64,000 nt of DNA from Sipunculus nudus (Eukaryota; Annelida; Sipuncula; Golfingiida; Sipunculidae). The stretch covers positions 40,976,840 to 41,040,839 of the forward strand of contig CM049322.1 in the NCBI GenBank assembly GCA_026874595.1. Reading direction: 5' to 3'. The notes beneath the pieces are model-generated. The model saw only the letters and a list, made by a program, of their open reading frames with translations. It had not been told where the DNA came from and did no database searches. Made by a program: the position numbers and the translations under genes. Below, one piece after another: positions 36,114 through 48,412 of this stretch; positions within the stretch are counted from its first letter, which is position 1, and every line of letters begins with the position of its first letter.

Positions 36114-36280
36114 CCACATGTATGTTTATTGGTATCTTTTTTGGTGAAATGTCGTTCCCATTTTCTATAATTCTGCATGATTTCTGTATATATTCCAAGC
36201 TCAAAGGCCACATGTTTCTTGGTATGTTGTTTTGTGTAATGTCATTCAAATTTTCTATAATTCTGTAAATATTCCATAAA
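36114..36280 (+). repeat. Two-copy tandem duplication (about 95 bp)
   Basis: The phrases ccacatgt, cttggtat/attggtat, gtaatgtc/gaaatgtc, ttctataattctg and atattcc recur in the same order in 36114-36200 and 36210-36280. Confidence 0.5.
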
Positions 36281-36533
36281 TATACAAGCACTAGAGTTTC
36301 AGGCGATTTCCAAATTATGTTAAATTCATTAAAAAAAGGAAAAATATATACGTTAACTGTGGCATCACAAATTTGATCTTTTGTAAATGATATACAGTTT
36401 CAGAGTTAAAGGGACCATCAGAAACAACATTCTTGGTTTAGGACTAATTATTTCAAAACATGTGAGGTTGGTTTTGTGACATTTGACCCTTAGACAAATT
36501 TATACCTAAGCTGACAGTATTAATGTGCAAATA

Positions 36534-36775
36534 CTGTGGAACCCCACAATTGTGACCACCTTGGAGACTGACCAGAGTGGTCGTAATATGTGGTGGCCAT
36601 ATTTGTGGATTTCTAAGTTACATATATATTTCTGACAAAGAAATGTGGTAACAATTTGGGGGTGATCGTATTAGTGAAATTCTAAGTTACCTGGATCATT
36701 AGGGACCAAGAAAAGTAGTTGTAATTGTGGGGTGGTCGCAATTATGGGGTGGTTCCATTAGGTGGGGTTCCTCTC
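36534..36775. mobile_element. MITE-like repeat with ggaaccccac termini
   Basis: GGAACCCCAC (36538-36547) and GTGGGGTTCC (36762-36771) are exact inverted repeats. The interior repeats gtggtcg and gaccacc. It belongs with the 'acagtgaaacc' group at 31806. A (TA)n tract follows from 36785. Confidence 0.5.
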
Positions 36776-37977
36776 TCTCTGAATATATATATATATATAT
36801 ATGTACAGTAATATCACAAAATCTTGAGCACCAAGCTGTGTGGACAAAGGGAAGTGAATGGTATTTATAACACAATAAAATACGGTATTCACCAGTGGTT
36901 CATATTTGATCCCCGATCTGTGACAAAAGGAACAATGCATAGCTTCCTACTATAACCCTAGTCACCTGGTGAAAAGATCCGAAGTATTATTGTAGTTCGT
37001 GCTTGTTGAGATCCTAAACCAGTTCAATAGGCAGTGCACTGTTTATAGAAGGATATATTAACAAAAGTCTATTTATATATATATCCATTGTAAAGTAAAC
37101 TTACAAAGGATATGCAAACACAGGATGCACTGCACATATAAACTGTGCAATAATACGCAGAGACAGGTAATAAGAATGGCAAAGATGTAGTAGAGTCCAA
37201 ACCATCCAAGTCAGGGATCAACAATAACTTTTGAAAGTACTTTCCCAGTGGGGCAAGTAACATCTAGCTTTCACTAGCCCCACATGAATTTTTACTAGCC
37301 CTACAAAAATCATTGATTGTATTTAAGAACACAAACATCTTTTTTCGGGCCTTTGGATAAAGGTTTATGATGGACACCCACTTGCCCAGTGGGATAAGTA
37401 GGAGGTGACTTAGTTGAACTGCCACTATTATCTGGAACTTTCACTTTCCTTGGGCAAGCGGGTAACTGTTCATGTCGAGCCTTGTGAGTCAAATTGCAAA
37501 TCTGAGTTCAGGCCACCATTATAAGAAATTTGAAATAGAAATTTAAGACTATCATGTGTATTTTTATAAATCAGTTTAAAAAACTGTTTCTTTAATGTTT
37601 TATTACATTTCGCTCCTGATTCAGAGCTAGAACTTGATATATATTGTTTTTTTAAATACCTATCATATGACGGGAGTATTATGGTACACCCACTGTCCGT
37701 CTTAGAGTCCATCCATTAACTTTTAGTGTCACCGTGATAACTTACTGGGGCTTTAATGGATTTTCACAAAATTGACCATAACTACTAACCAACAGATTAT
37801 CTCGTCTGAGTTTGATTATGGGCAATATCCACACATTTTTAATAAGGTCATGGGTCATTAGGCTACTCTGTGGTGTCGCCACTATAACTTATGAATAATA
37901 AGAAGGATTTTGATAAAACTCATCAGAAAATGTTTGATTTCCAGCTAAATCCATGCATATTTAATGAGGTCAGAGGT
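36776..37977. other. Noncoding; possible old repeat at about 37230-37490
   Basis: cccagtggggcaagtaa and cttgcccagtgggataagta are related short phrases suggesting an eroded repeat. The ORFs there are not recognised. Confidence 0.3.
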
Positions 37978-38137
37978 AATCACACTTTATAAGACCACCT
38001 GCATATTAAGACCACCCTTGGGTGAACTGAAAGCATTCACATTGGTTATAACTGACCAGTCTAATAAGGACATATGTGTACTGAGACAATTTTTTAGCCG
38101 GTCCCAAGGGTGGTCCCATAACACAAGTTTCACTGTA
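37978..38137. repeat. MITE-like repeat, right end acaagtttcactgta
   Basis: The right end is the inverse of the tacagtgaaacctgt type of end. The interior shares gaccacc/ggtggtc and the phrase gaaagcattcacattggtta with the MITE at 31806. The left end is eroded. Confidence 0.45.
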
Positions 38138-40111
38138 TATTACATATTTATAGGTCTTGATTTTTATCTGTAAAAACAAATATCTCTGGCTTCAAAGATG
38201 TATTTCAGGAAGTTATGATATACTACAGGTGGCTTCTGTATTTGTGTACTAATTTAGGTCACTTATCACTTGATGTTATTACTGTTACATATACTGACTG
38301 TAAACAAGTGCCTTATCAGTCGGTGTAACTCTCAGCATTTGGGCAAAGTCCATGAGTGACCTCCTTTTTGCATTCCACAAAGTGGTACAATGATATACAC
38401 AGTTATATACACAAGTACAGGGTTATCTTAATTACCTTTTCCTATCTGTACTGTTTTAAGAATGGCTTGGAAATTAGTTACATCCCAACTGTGTGATTGA
38501 CAGTAATTTTTTTCAAATATAGTAACGAGTGCTTATATTAACATCAGATGAAGTTTATATATACATAATCATTTTCCTAATTTTACTGACTATTAAAGAG
38601 AGATTACTGTTTGACTGGTATGTACTAAAGAGCAATTAACAGGATTAAGCAACTGGGGGGTTGATGAAGCATCAACTAACTCATGAGTCAAAAGATGTTG
38701 GTGACATGACGACTTTCTCCAGGTCATCTCTTAATTATTAGACAGTTAATCCACATGGGATTGGCCAGTGATATGCAATAATTATCACTGAAAAACAGGG
38801 ATGTCCCTGCTGACCAAAAACTCAAACAAAGGTGTCCAAATTATGACAGTCCCAATGTGACTGAATTAACACTTAATGCAGTCACATGTCTTCTGACTAA
38901 CTTTAATAAATAATATAACATATACCTCTGTGCTTAGTCTGTTTCACGATAATACCTTGCAAATAAGACAGTCTTAATAACTGATCTCTGATGTGAGAAA
39001 CAGTCTGCCTTATGCCTGATATCGCTGATGTATGACAAATTAAGTCTAGACTTGGATTAGAGTCCACTTTGACTCAAGAGGTCTTGGACTCGGACTTGGA
39101 GGCCCTGGACTCAAACTTGTTCACTGACTGAAGAAATCTGACTGAGTCCATCTCATATCCAGCAGGGGAAAGCTGTCACCTACTATGAAGATTTGTATAC
39201 ATGCGCAAAGTACCAACCAAATATTAGGCAAAAAAGACTATATTTACCAAGTTTTACTTTGGAATCAAGGGCTAAAGGTAACTTAAATAACATTCAAGTA
39301 AAAGCATGTGTAAATTAATTGAACATGATAATCTTAAATTTAATTTACAAATCCCTTTTAAAAGGAGATTTGTACTGGACTCAGTCATGCATGGCCTCAG
39401 TTTCTAAGTGACTTGGACTCAAACCTCAAGGACTCTGACATGGACCCCTTGACTCACTGACTGCATTCAAACTCAAAGAGCTTGTGGAATCTAGTAACTA
39501 CTAACTACATCACTGCTTTGTATTACTTTTGAATACAATGAATGACCAATGAGCTCCAAACAAACCATTGCCGGAGGGAGATAAATTCTCACTTGTCCAG
39601 TGTGATATTTATAACGAGTATTAATTGGATATGGCTCTACTGCCCTACAAAAACACTCTTCAGATAAATTTGGCTGTCCTCCTGACTGCATCCCCTATTT
39701 GAAAGGATGCAGAAAGTTGTTATGGCGATGAATGATAAAGAAGACCACAAAGGAAAGAAATAAACTGGCAATAAATGATTTAAATGTAGCTATGAAGATT
39801 TTTTATGAAATACCATCATGAAATATTGTGGAAGAAATTCTCAGAGTTCCGCCAAGATGAAGGACACATCTTTTGCGTTATCAAAGACTGTACACTTCCT
39901 TGTATGCAATAACCACAGACTAATTGCTTAGCTTGCATATAAACCCCCAGTCATATATGTGGACATTACACTATAAACGAGACCCAGGGAAATAGGGCCA
40001 AAAGAAATACTAAAGGAGGTCTCCCTTTATTAACCAACATGAAGCTGAACAACAGAAATTTTTTATTTTTTTTTAAAGTCCTGCAGACTTCTACAAAGAT
40101 TTCAGGGAGGT
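38138..40111. other. Noncoding, nothing recognised
   Basis: Two stretches repeat the words 'gactcaagaggtcttggactc' and similar (39060-39130, 39370-39470), which suggests an old local duplication. No exon seen. Confidence 0.35.
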
Positions 40112-40133
40112 GGGGGGGGGGGGGGGGGGGGGG
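40112..40133 (+). repeat. 22-G homopolymer
   Basis: An uninterrupted run of 22 G in a GGGAGGTGGGG context. It could form a G-quadruplex, and its exact length may be uncertain because of sequencing error. Confidence 0.9.
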
Positions 40134-40164
40134 AGTACCTTGTTGTGACTGCTCCAACTGATAG

Positions 40165-40178
40165 TCACCATGGTAACG
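40165..40178. promoter_or_regulatory. Perfect palindromic X-box (RFX) site
   Basis: GTCACCATGGTAAC fits the strict GTHNYYATRRNAAC form at all 14 positions. It lies 31 bases from the G run. RFX factors are conserved in animals; binding here is inferred. Confidence 0.35.
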
Positions 40179-41755
40179 AATGAGACTTGTGGGGCTAAGG
40201 CCAGACGGACAACGTTTTGATTTTATGTGGCACTATTTGTCACAAAAAAAAGACTGTCACTTACAAATATTGCCTGAAAGCTGGATACAAGGAGAAAATG
40301 TTTCCCGTGTATTCCACAAAAGATGTCAAACAAACTTTTTCAAGATTAATTTCAGCCTATTTACCTAAAAAAGGATAGTCAATTGTAGCAAATACCCAAT
40401 TTATTTTCCTGATGTTTTTTTTTAATTTCTACAGATCATAATTACATATATTGTAAAAGGAAATATTTTGCATAAAAAAGTGACTATATGTGTCAATTCT
40501 TCATGATTTATAATAAAGTATAATGCAAATATATACCCACTTTGAATATATATTATGTGACTCAAACATAGTCAGGTAACTCCTTTGTTGCCATGTTTTA
40601 GAAATGCTCTTTTTTTTGGTCTTCAAATGTCTGGATCAATGCCAAATGTGTCCTAAGGGGGGGGGGGGGTCATTTTCAGCATTTTCCCATAAATTCTAAA
40701 AAGTTGACTTTATTTGGTGAGGGGGCTATATCCATCACTGGAAACATGGCCTCGTTTAAATTTGGCTTAAGGAAAACTGGTCCCAAAGATTGTTGCAAGG
40801 ATATGTCAAAATATGAATGTATAATATTTATATATGCTGTTATTTATAAATGTCAATACGATAAGTTTTTGTATGACCACCCACAGTGAAACAACCCCCC
40901 CGCCCCCCTCCCCCGGGGAAAATCTCTGGTAAATGATTTGTTAATGAGAAATTCCACTCTACATGTTCATACAAACATGCATAAATATTTCAATATATCT
41001 TCACCCTTTGTGACCCTAGAACAAATACACCAGCCAGAGGTAGGAGACAAATAAATCTGGTACAGGCAGCATGCAGCCTTGGGCAGTCAGCGTTTGCCTG
41101 ACTTTTGCTTCCCCTCACGTTCCTGGCACTGTTCCACCTCTGCCTAAAGACAAATGGGTTTTGGGAACCCGAAATAATTCTGAAAAGAGTGCACAAGTCC
41201 CGGGTCTTATTGATTCAGTTTGCCTGCTCTAGCATGGGGTGTATTTGATAGATGCTAGTCCAACAGCCCGCCCTCGGGGTTCACGTTTTGTTTATTTCCT
41301 AATCCTTTATCTGGTATTCATGACCTGTTATACCTCTGCTGGAGCCCGACTCATTTTTAACTTATAGGAGGATATGTTTTCATCTGTGTTTGTATGTCAG
41401 TAAGTTTGCCCCAAAAAGTAATGAATGAATTAAATTAATAAAAGTATTTCATTTTTTTTAATTTTTGTTTTCAATAGGGCCACTTTCTTAACACAAATAA
41501 AGTTGTTTTCTTATGTTTCTGTTTGGCACCATGTTTAACCTGAAAATAAAATTTTCATAAATAAGAGGAGTTATACATTTATTTTTTTCTAGAGCCTAAC
41601 TGGCATCCCATTGTACATAACCCATGCTACCATGATAATATTTCAGAAGATAAAGAATTATAATAAAATATAATGCCATATATTTTGTTACCTGAAGATC
41701 AAAACCCTGGTTCTGTAAAATAAAATATCAAATCTTTTAAAGCATCAGCCTATAA
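40179..41755. other. Noncoding; repeat fragment at about 40641-40720 and GC-richer island at about 40990-41350
   Basis: 40641-40705 matches 2310-2372 and includes a 13-G run (40657-40669). The island is non-repetitive and unrecognised; a minus-strand ORF across it ends in a hydrophobic stretch but has no ATG near it. Confidence 0.35.
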
Positions 41756-42085
41756 GGCCAAAAAAAATTAAAGGTATGGTTCTCAGGCACCGCCAGCATC
41801 AATTTTAAACCCCCGCATCAAAAATTTTTATTTTGATTTTCAATAAAAACTTTCCAATTTTGAGCTGCTGCCGCTCCGACATTTCTTTCAAGAAGATAAA
41901 ACCATACAATTTCCTTTGTTTTGTAGTGCTTTTACTTATTTAGCAAAATAAAACTGTTATTTTCATGCCTTTCCCTTATCATTTGACATTTTTATCGAAA
42001 CATACCAAAAAATTTAAAATAAAAAAAGCGCCCGCCCGCATTGAGAACCAGTGCTTGAGAACCATACCCTTTTTTTATTTTGGCC
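41756..42085. mobile_element. PIF/Harbinger-like MITE, copy 1 (330 bp)
   Basis: It is flanked by TAA on both sides (41753-41755 and 42086-42088). It starts GGCCAAAA and has, after an A-rich spacer, GGTATGGTTCTCA; the right end has TGAGAACCATACC then T-rich sequence ending GGCC, inverse to the left. GGCC-type ends with a 3-bp TAA duplication fit PIF/Harbinger. A second copy lies at 60872-61133. No transposase. Confidence 0.65.
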
Positions 42086-42849
42086 TAATGAAGAAGAATT
42101 TTCACTAGTTTGATATCCCATTCTGTCTTCAAAAATTCTTCAGATTATGTTCATGTATATGTCAAGGCGCAGATTGCGATCTGGACGGATCTTAGATCTG
42201 TCCAGCCCAAATTGCGATCGCAGTTCAGGCCGGCCCAAACTGCGATCGCAATCCAGGCTGGCCAGATCTTAGATATGTCCAGCCTATATTGCGATCGCAG
42301 TTTAGTCCGGCCCAGATTGCGATCCTGTCTTTCTTGCTTCAGGATTGCAATCTGGACTGGACAGATCTAAGATCTGTCCAGTCAAGATTGCGATCCTAAA
42401 CTTGACCAGCCCATATTGCGATCCATGCAATCCAAGTGTTTCAGCTTGTTAATTTATAGTTATTTTAAAATTTTAAAAAAGTAAAATATGTCAAAATTTT
42501 ACTCAGACAAGTACTGATTAAATATGTCAATATGCTTCACTAATAATATTAAGACTCGTGGCTGTACCAGCTGTCACAAGACTATGTAAATATTCAAAAT
42601 CTGTATCGCTGGTTCCTCAATTTATGTTAATAAAATTAAACTTGCCCATCTCTAGTTTTCTCCTTGTACAATTTATAGGGTATTCTTATGCTTGAGTTAT
42701 TTTTTATTCTTATAATGGTTTCATAGCTGAGATTTCTTTTAAATTTTTTTTACATTTTTTTAAATAATAATATTTAAATATGATAAAAAATCAGATCTTA
42801 GACAAGTTCTCGTTATGATTTCTGTAATGTTGATAATTGTCATAGGACT

Positions 42850-43705
42850 TTTGCTATGTCTAGTGCTTAGATTGATGTAAAAGTAGTCCAAAGTGAATAT
42901 AATAGTTTTATGTTTAAATATAAATTAAAGCCATAAAACCAGGTACTTATGATCATTATGATCATACTTATGATCAATTTGTGAAATTTGTAAATTCTGG
43001 ATTCTCAAGAACTTTGTTTTGCTGAAACTGAATAAATACCAGACATGATAAGAATACTTTGCAAATATATTTGAATGCGAATATGAATATATGTACTCCA
43101 TAATTTCATGCATAAAAATAGAAATACAGGTATAAATGAAAGTATTTGAATATAAAAATGCAAATACTTTCAAAATGTAATCATGAATGTATTCATGAAT
43201 ATATTCTATAATATTATTTTAATAATCATTTATTTCAATTATATTATTAAAAGATCTTTTCATATGATGCTGTTATTATTTTTAATTTAAATTATATTTG
43301 ACTCAATATTTGTTATTAATTTATAATAAATAGTTATATTATTTAAGTTTTATTCTTAGGTAGGAATAACCAGTAATTATTAAATAAAAGTTCTCATTTG
43401 TAAAAATCAGAATTACCATGACTGATAATGGACAGGGTTTTTTTTTCAAATAATTCTGCTGCAATGTAGATAAAGTTATATGGCCAAGTCAAAACCTATG
43501 TGAAAACAGCACACCATTCCAACTGTATATAATATAAATTATATCAATCCTCTTCCCTGTCTCCAAGGATATTATCATAATCTTACATAACTTGAGTTAA
43601 ACACCATCAGCTCATAATGCAGCTTATATTACCACACAAAACCTGCACTTGCCTACCTCCTCTTTCAAATCATATTTTGTGAGCATATAAAACCCATGGG
43701 TTCTT
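42850..43705 (-). repeat. Inverted, diverged copy of the 5' part of element F, inside element A
   Basis: Read on the minus strand, the sequence follows 28370-29090 of F, for example ataaaaccaggtacttatga, actccataatttcatgc and cctcttccctgtctccaagg, with many substitutions. It is much older than the two F copies elsewhere in the window. Confidence 0.6.
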
Positions 43706-43717
43706 TTTTCAACAACC

Positions 43718-43880
43718 ATGCAATACTAAATGAGTTGGTGATACATCCCATGTTTCACTCCTGTGATATGAATGAGTGAAAATTGCCTTTCTGTATTATA
43801 ATTGTATTTATTATGGGAAAATGGCACAATGCAATACCAAATGAGTTGGTAAAACAACCAATGTTTCACTCCTGTGATCG
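43718..43880 (+). repeat. Short direct duplication within element A
   Basis: The phrase gcaatacYaaatgagttggt, followed by ccaatgtttcactcctgtgat or a near form, occurs at 43721-43766 and 43831-43879. Confidence 0.55.
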
Positions 43881-44154
43881 TAAAAGCATGGATTGCAATA
43901 TGGGCTGGTCAAGTTTAGGATCGCAATCTTGGCTGGACTGATCTTAGATCTGTCCAGACCAGATTGCAATCCTGAAGCAAGAAAGACAGGATCGCAGTCT
44001 GGGCCGGACTAAACTGCGATCGCAGTCTAGGCTGGACGGATCTAAGATCTGACCAGCCTGGATTGCGATCGCAGTTTGGGCCGGCCTGAACTGCGATCGC
44101 AATTTGGGCTGGACAGATCTAAGATCCGTCCAGATCGCCATCTTGGCCTTGACA

Positions 44155-44205
44155 TATATATATATATATATGTAGAGAGAGAGAGAGAGAGCGAGAGAGA
44201 GACAA
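44155..44205 (+). repeat. (TA)n and (GA)n microsatellites
   Basis: A TA tract directly adjoins the right end of element A and is followed by a GA tract. Confidence 0.85.
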
Positions 44206-45099
44206 TAACTGATTTACTCAGTGAATTTGATGTAAGGTAAAACGGCAAAAATTGAAACCTCATGAAAACGCTGAAATGGGTTGATCACAAAACAATTAAC
44301 CTGGCAAACATGAAGCTAAACACAGCATTAACTGATTTAATTGTTGATAACCAGCTCAGACTAACACTTAATGATCATCTGAAAATTTCAACGGCATTAT
44401 TTTCACCTCATTTATATGTTAACTGCCAGGTCTATGTTGATTTTATAATCTCACTTAATAATGTTGTGTGAAAGTGGCACTGTGATGTGTCATTAAATCT
44501 TGTGTTCAGTGCATATAAACGCCTGTTAAACTTTTTTGGTAGATTATTACAATCACATTTCCTAACATAACAGTCTGTGATAATGGTATATATTATGAGG
44601 AGAGTAACTAATAAACTGCAGCTCATAACTGCAATATACAAACTCTACAGTGCAGGCATTATAACTTAATTACTCTTCATGGGTAACTATATGATATGTA
44701 AAATAATTTCAGTAAATCATTAACCTATTTTTAAGTAACTCATTGATACATATATTTCCATCACAACTCAATGTTAATATTTTTTCAAACTCTTAATAAT
44801 TTATTCATTGATCAAATATCAAATATTTAAAATCAATAATCAAATATTGATAATATGGACTATTTCAAATGTTATTACCCTCTGGGTCAAAATGGAGCCT
44901 GACATATATATTTAATTTTACTTCCACCAATATCAAAAGTATATATTTACCCAAACCTATTTCTTGAAAAAGCTAGATACATATTTTTAGGGAAAAAATG
45001 AATTCAAAGGATTTCTTTATTTGCCTTTACTTTTGTTTTTCCCGAAATTTACAAAATCCATGAATATAAAAGAGCAAAGAATGGATTGGAAATACAAGA
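44206..45099. other. AT-rich noncoding DNA
   Basis: Two ORFs of about 69 residues on opposite strands, with no recognisable content. Confidence 0.4.
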
Positions 45100-45690
45100 T
45101 TCGGCACAAGTCCTATGACCTCTGGACGAACGACTGGATATAAATCGCCAACGTCTGGGACAGTAAAAGATTGAGTGTCCAATATTCTTGCAGCCGAAGC
45201 ATAAGGTTGTGTCTAATACAACTCTCCTTAAATCGCAACCTTTGGTCTGCTCGCCTAAAGCCTGGTCTCACTGGCACATGTCCCGCATGCCAACATGGTA
45301 TAAACTGCTGTCAAACCACATCCAGCGGAAACCTGACGATCTCCCCACTAGATCAATATATCACCATGGCAACCAAAAATGAGCGGCCATTGCTCAGTGC
45401 CGCAGCTCTGGGTTCAGTTACATAACATAAGACGGCAGGCCGTGAGATCTGTACCTAAGGCTGCCATGGCCTTATAATCGATCTTTTTCGTAAAAATAGC
45501 ATAACCCACTGTCCTTTTCAGCCCGATATTGTATTCTCTCTATCATTCGATGGGTAAGTAAACACTGCAGCAGGTTTGTGTTTGCACGTTTGCCACTGCA
45601 GAAGACTGTCCGGAGCACCTCAAATGCTTTATCATACTCAACGCCAGTGCTGCCCAATATCCGTGTCTGACTGCCCACTTAGGCCTCTCA
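45100..45690. other. GC-richer island with splice-like motifs and an X-box
   Basis: About 590 bp of complex, non-repetitive sequence. On plus, a good acceptor (ctgtccttttcag) and a near-perfect donor (TGG|GTAAGT) bound a 32-nt segment (45522-45553) that would read PDIVFSLSFDG. On minus, 45472-45678 is open and protein-like. I cannot tell microexon, exon or regulatory block apart. Confidence 0.3.
45360..45373 (+). promoter_or_regulatory. X-box-like (RFX) site
   Basis: ATCACCATGGCAAC fits RYYNYYWWRRNRAC fully. It lies in the GC-richer island. Confidence 0.28.
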
Positions 45691-46484
45691 TAAATTAGTA
45701 GGGCTGAGAAATGTAATACCTTTTAATTAGAAGCACTGCTGTTAGGGCACAAAGGTTATTATGGAGTCATGAATATAACCAATTTTACCAGCTTTACCAG
45801 TCCCTATTAAACAAAACAATATCCAAACCACAGTAAAAATGAACATCACAAAAATATATGGCGCGATGACTATTAATCAGATGAAAGGTTAACCTTACGC
45901 TCTTCATATAATGAAAGAAAGAAAAATAGACCAATTTTCATATGGATGCATGAGTGAAAGCAGTGCTAAAATAAAATGAGAATACTCAGTTTTTTACCTG
46001 TTTTATTACAGATTTCTAAAAAACAGATGATATATTGCTTAATATACCATTGATACCTGTTAGAGCATTTGCAGCTCATATTAAGCACAACGTCTTTCAG
46101 TGAAACAGAATAGCTTTTGCTAGTGTAAAAACAGATGCCAAATATTTTAACTGACCTGAGAAATTAATTCAATGCATCATTGCTCTGATACACACATCTA
46201 TGTACATAAGAATTAAAGAGATGTTTCATAGTATTTTGTAGATTTCTTTTGAATGATTGCATTCACTTTTAATTTTTAATGGAGTTTAGATTTTATGGTG
46301 GTTCTAGACTATACTGTACAGTATATTAAGGTGCAATAACTTTTTACAGAATTTGTCTATTTAAGAATAAATCATGTGATTCATGGGTCATGGTGCTAGG
46401 CTGAATTATCCCTGCTATGTTAATGTGAAACTTGCACATAAGGGTATATTAATCATGTGTCCTGTGTTCTACGAAACCTATAAT
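45691..46484. other. Noncoding
   Basis: AT-rich, nothing recognised. Confidence 0.4.
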
Positions 46485-46735
46485 TGCCTCACCAGGATGT
46501 TATGTATTCAACCCTGTCTGTACATATGTTTGTGTGTTTGCATGTTCACAACGACACTCACGCAATCATGCATGAAATCCAATTGATTTTGGTGTGGATC
46601 TGGCACATGATCCGATTCAGGAATGTCATCAAGTAATATTCACAAATGTTCATTCACTTAAGCACAAATGAACCTGGGAATATGGGCCAAATAATTGAAG
46701 AGGCTTGTATTCCTGGGAATGCAGACTTCTAGTTC
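46485..46735 (+). repeat. Dispersed repeat (tctagtt family), second plus-strand copy
   Basis: It shares with 1796-2130 the opening tgcctcNccagga, the phrases attttggtgtggat and gaacctgggaatatggg, and the end ggaatgcagacttctagtt. Confidence 0.65.
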
Positions 46736-48412
46736 ATTGTGTAATATCCAGTTGAAAAATATGTACAATATGGTGTTAAATGAACTGAAATGAATTACGA
46801 TATAGGTTTTATTGGATAACTCATCTAGAAAACATATATCACTTTGAAGCTATATGAGGCATTTCCACTTAAATTAACCAAGCTGAGAAGATTCAACTCG
46901 TGTGATTATAATATGGAGAATTCTATATATTTACCGATGCATGTAATCTAAGGGAAAAAAGTCCACGAGTAGTTATGTTATAATGATATAACTTAGAGAC
47001 CTGTGTGGGGGTTTCTAATTTCAAGCTTGCAAGGGAATCTTAATTTGACGAGCCCAATTAATTATTAAGACAAGCCAGCTTGGTTCCTTAAAAGTCCTGA
47101 CAGAAACAAAATTTTATACAAATGGGCAAATGAATAAATGAAGGACGTTGGGTTAAAAACATTTAATAGGATCAGCAATGCTTCTCTAGAAACCAGTTTT
47201 GTTAAAACAAACAATCAGTCCTGTTATCTGTTATAAGCTGTTGGAAACTAATTACTCTGGAAGTGTGTTTACGTGGAACCTGGCACCTTTTATTACGTTT
47301 CGATGGTCCCCCTTTTATGACAGCTCGGCTTGTTCAAAGGAGGACAGGAAATTACTGGCAGACTAATCTCCTGTTTTCATGAAAAATGTAACATGGTATA
47401 ATACTGTTTTCAATATGAAAATGACTGATTATATAATTAAGTAAACAGCCTATTTGGACTTTGTGTATTAATTGTTAAAATCATATAAATAAATATGATC
47501 TCATTCTGAAAAAGTGGCAAATTTTAATTATTTTTTAACATTTAGGAATATTTATCTTGTGTTATAAAAGAAACTTTGTGAAAATAGCATACATTTCAGC
47601 TATTTATGTATTTTTAATCTGGATATATATACACACACAATGATTAATACAAACTTATTTTACTTTCTGTCATAGTTTATATGGCCTCTTCAAAGAAGCC
47701 AATCAAAATGACAAAAAGTCAGGTGACCATAATCAACAAGTATGATTTCCTGAGGCATGATCAACATGCAGCTATATCAATAAATAAAAGATATGAATAT
47801 GTAAGAAGGGACATGGGATGACAATATGGCATTTTAAATAACAATATGTTGATTACAGTCAGACCAAATATGGCAGACATCCAAGATATGTGTTATTAAT
47901 TTTTCAATTGTGCTTCCCAATATACCAGTTCAGCTATCGTGTTTATGGGCATTACTTAATTAAATATTAAAATTGACATGTTCATATAATGGTTATCTTC
48001 CATCCCAATATATAAAAGGACAAAACAAAATGGACACAAAATTTTGGTTACTCGACTTAATGTATTGATGCTGTATACACATGGGAGCAATGGTGACTCT
48101 TTGAGTGACAAGAGGTTTTCAAATTAATCCAGAAAATCTTCCAGGTTTTAGACATGGGGCCTTTTTTGCTCATGTGGGGAATAATATTTGTACTTTTCAT
48201 TACGCTGAGGGGGACTTTTAAGTGATTTCCTGTAAAAAAATTTTAAAATACACAGAAAAATTCAGAAAGGAAAGGCCAGAATTAAGGCCCCTAGAAAGGC
48301 CTTAAACATTTCCTGGATACCTTTATCAATTTAAATATGGGTGGAATTAACAATGTCATTTTCAAATAATTTTGCAAAATATGTGACAAGTAAATATGAA
48401 ATTAACTTTGAA
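46736..48412. other. Noncoding; short blocks near 47030-47110 and 47270-47340 look regulatory
   Basis: The first block contains cccaattaattattaagac, a homeodomain-type core. The second, around ttttattacgtttcgatgg, is GC-richer. No exon seen. Confidence 0.3.

Larger units (their letters stand above)
42160..44154. mobile_element. Element A: 2.0-kb long-TIR (foldback-type) element
   Basis: Left arm 42160-42428 and right arm 43886-44154 are inverted copies of equal length (269 bp, roughly 90 percent alike by eye). It starts TGTCAAGGC and ends GCCTTGACA, with TATA on each side (the right one inside a TA tract). Each arm is built of quasi-palindromic words with the core TGCGATCGCA; GCGATCGC occurs six times. 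The 1.46-kb interior has no transposase ORF and contains an inverted, diverged piece of element F. Foldback, Galileo-like and other long-TIR DNA elements share this plan; the superfamily is unknown. Confidence 0.75.

Noticed and set aside
42110-44263. ORFs in the arms of element A with repeated RSVQPKLRSQ motifs
   Set aside because: They are translations of the iterated GCGATCGC words in the inverted arms.
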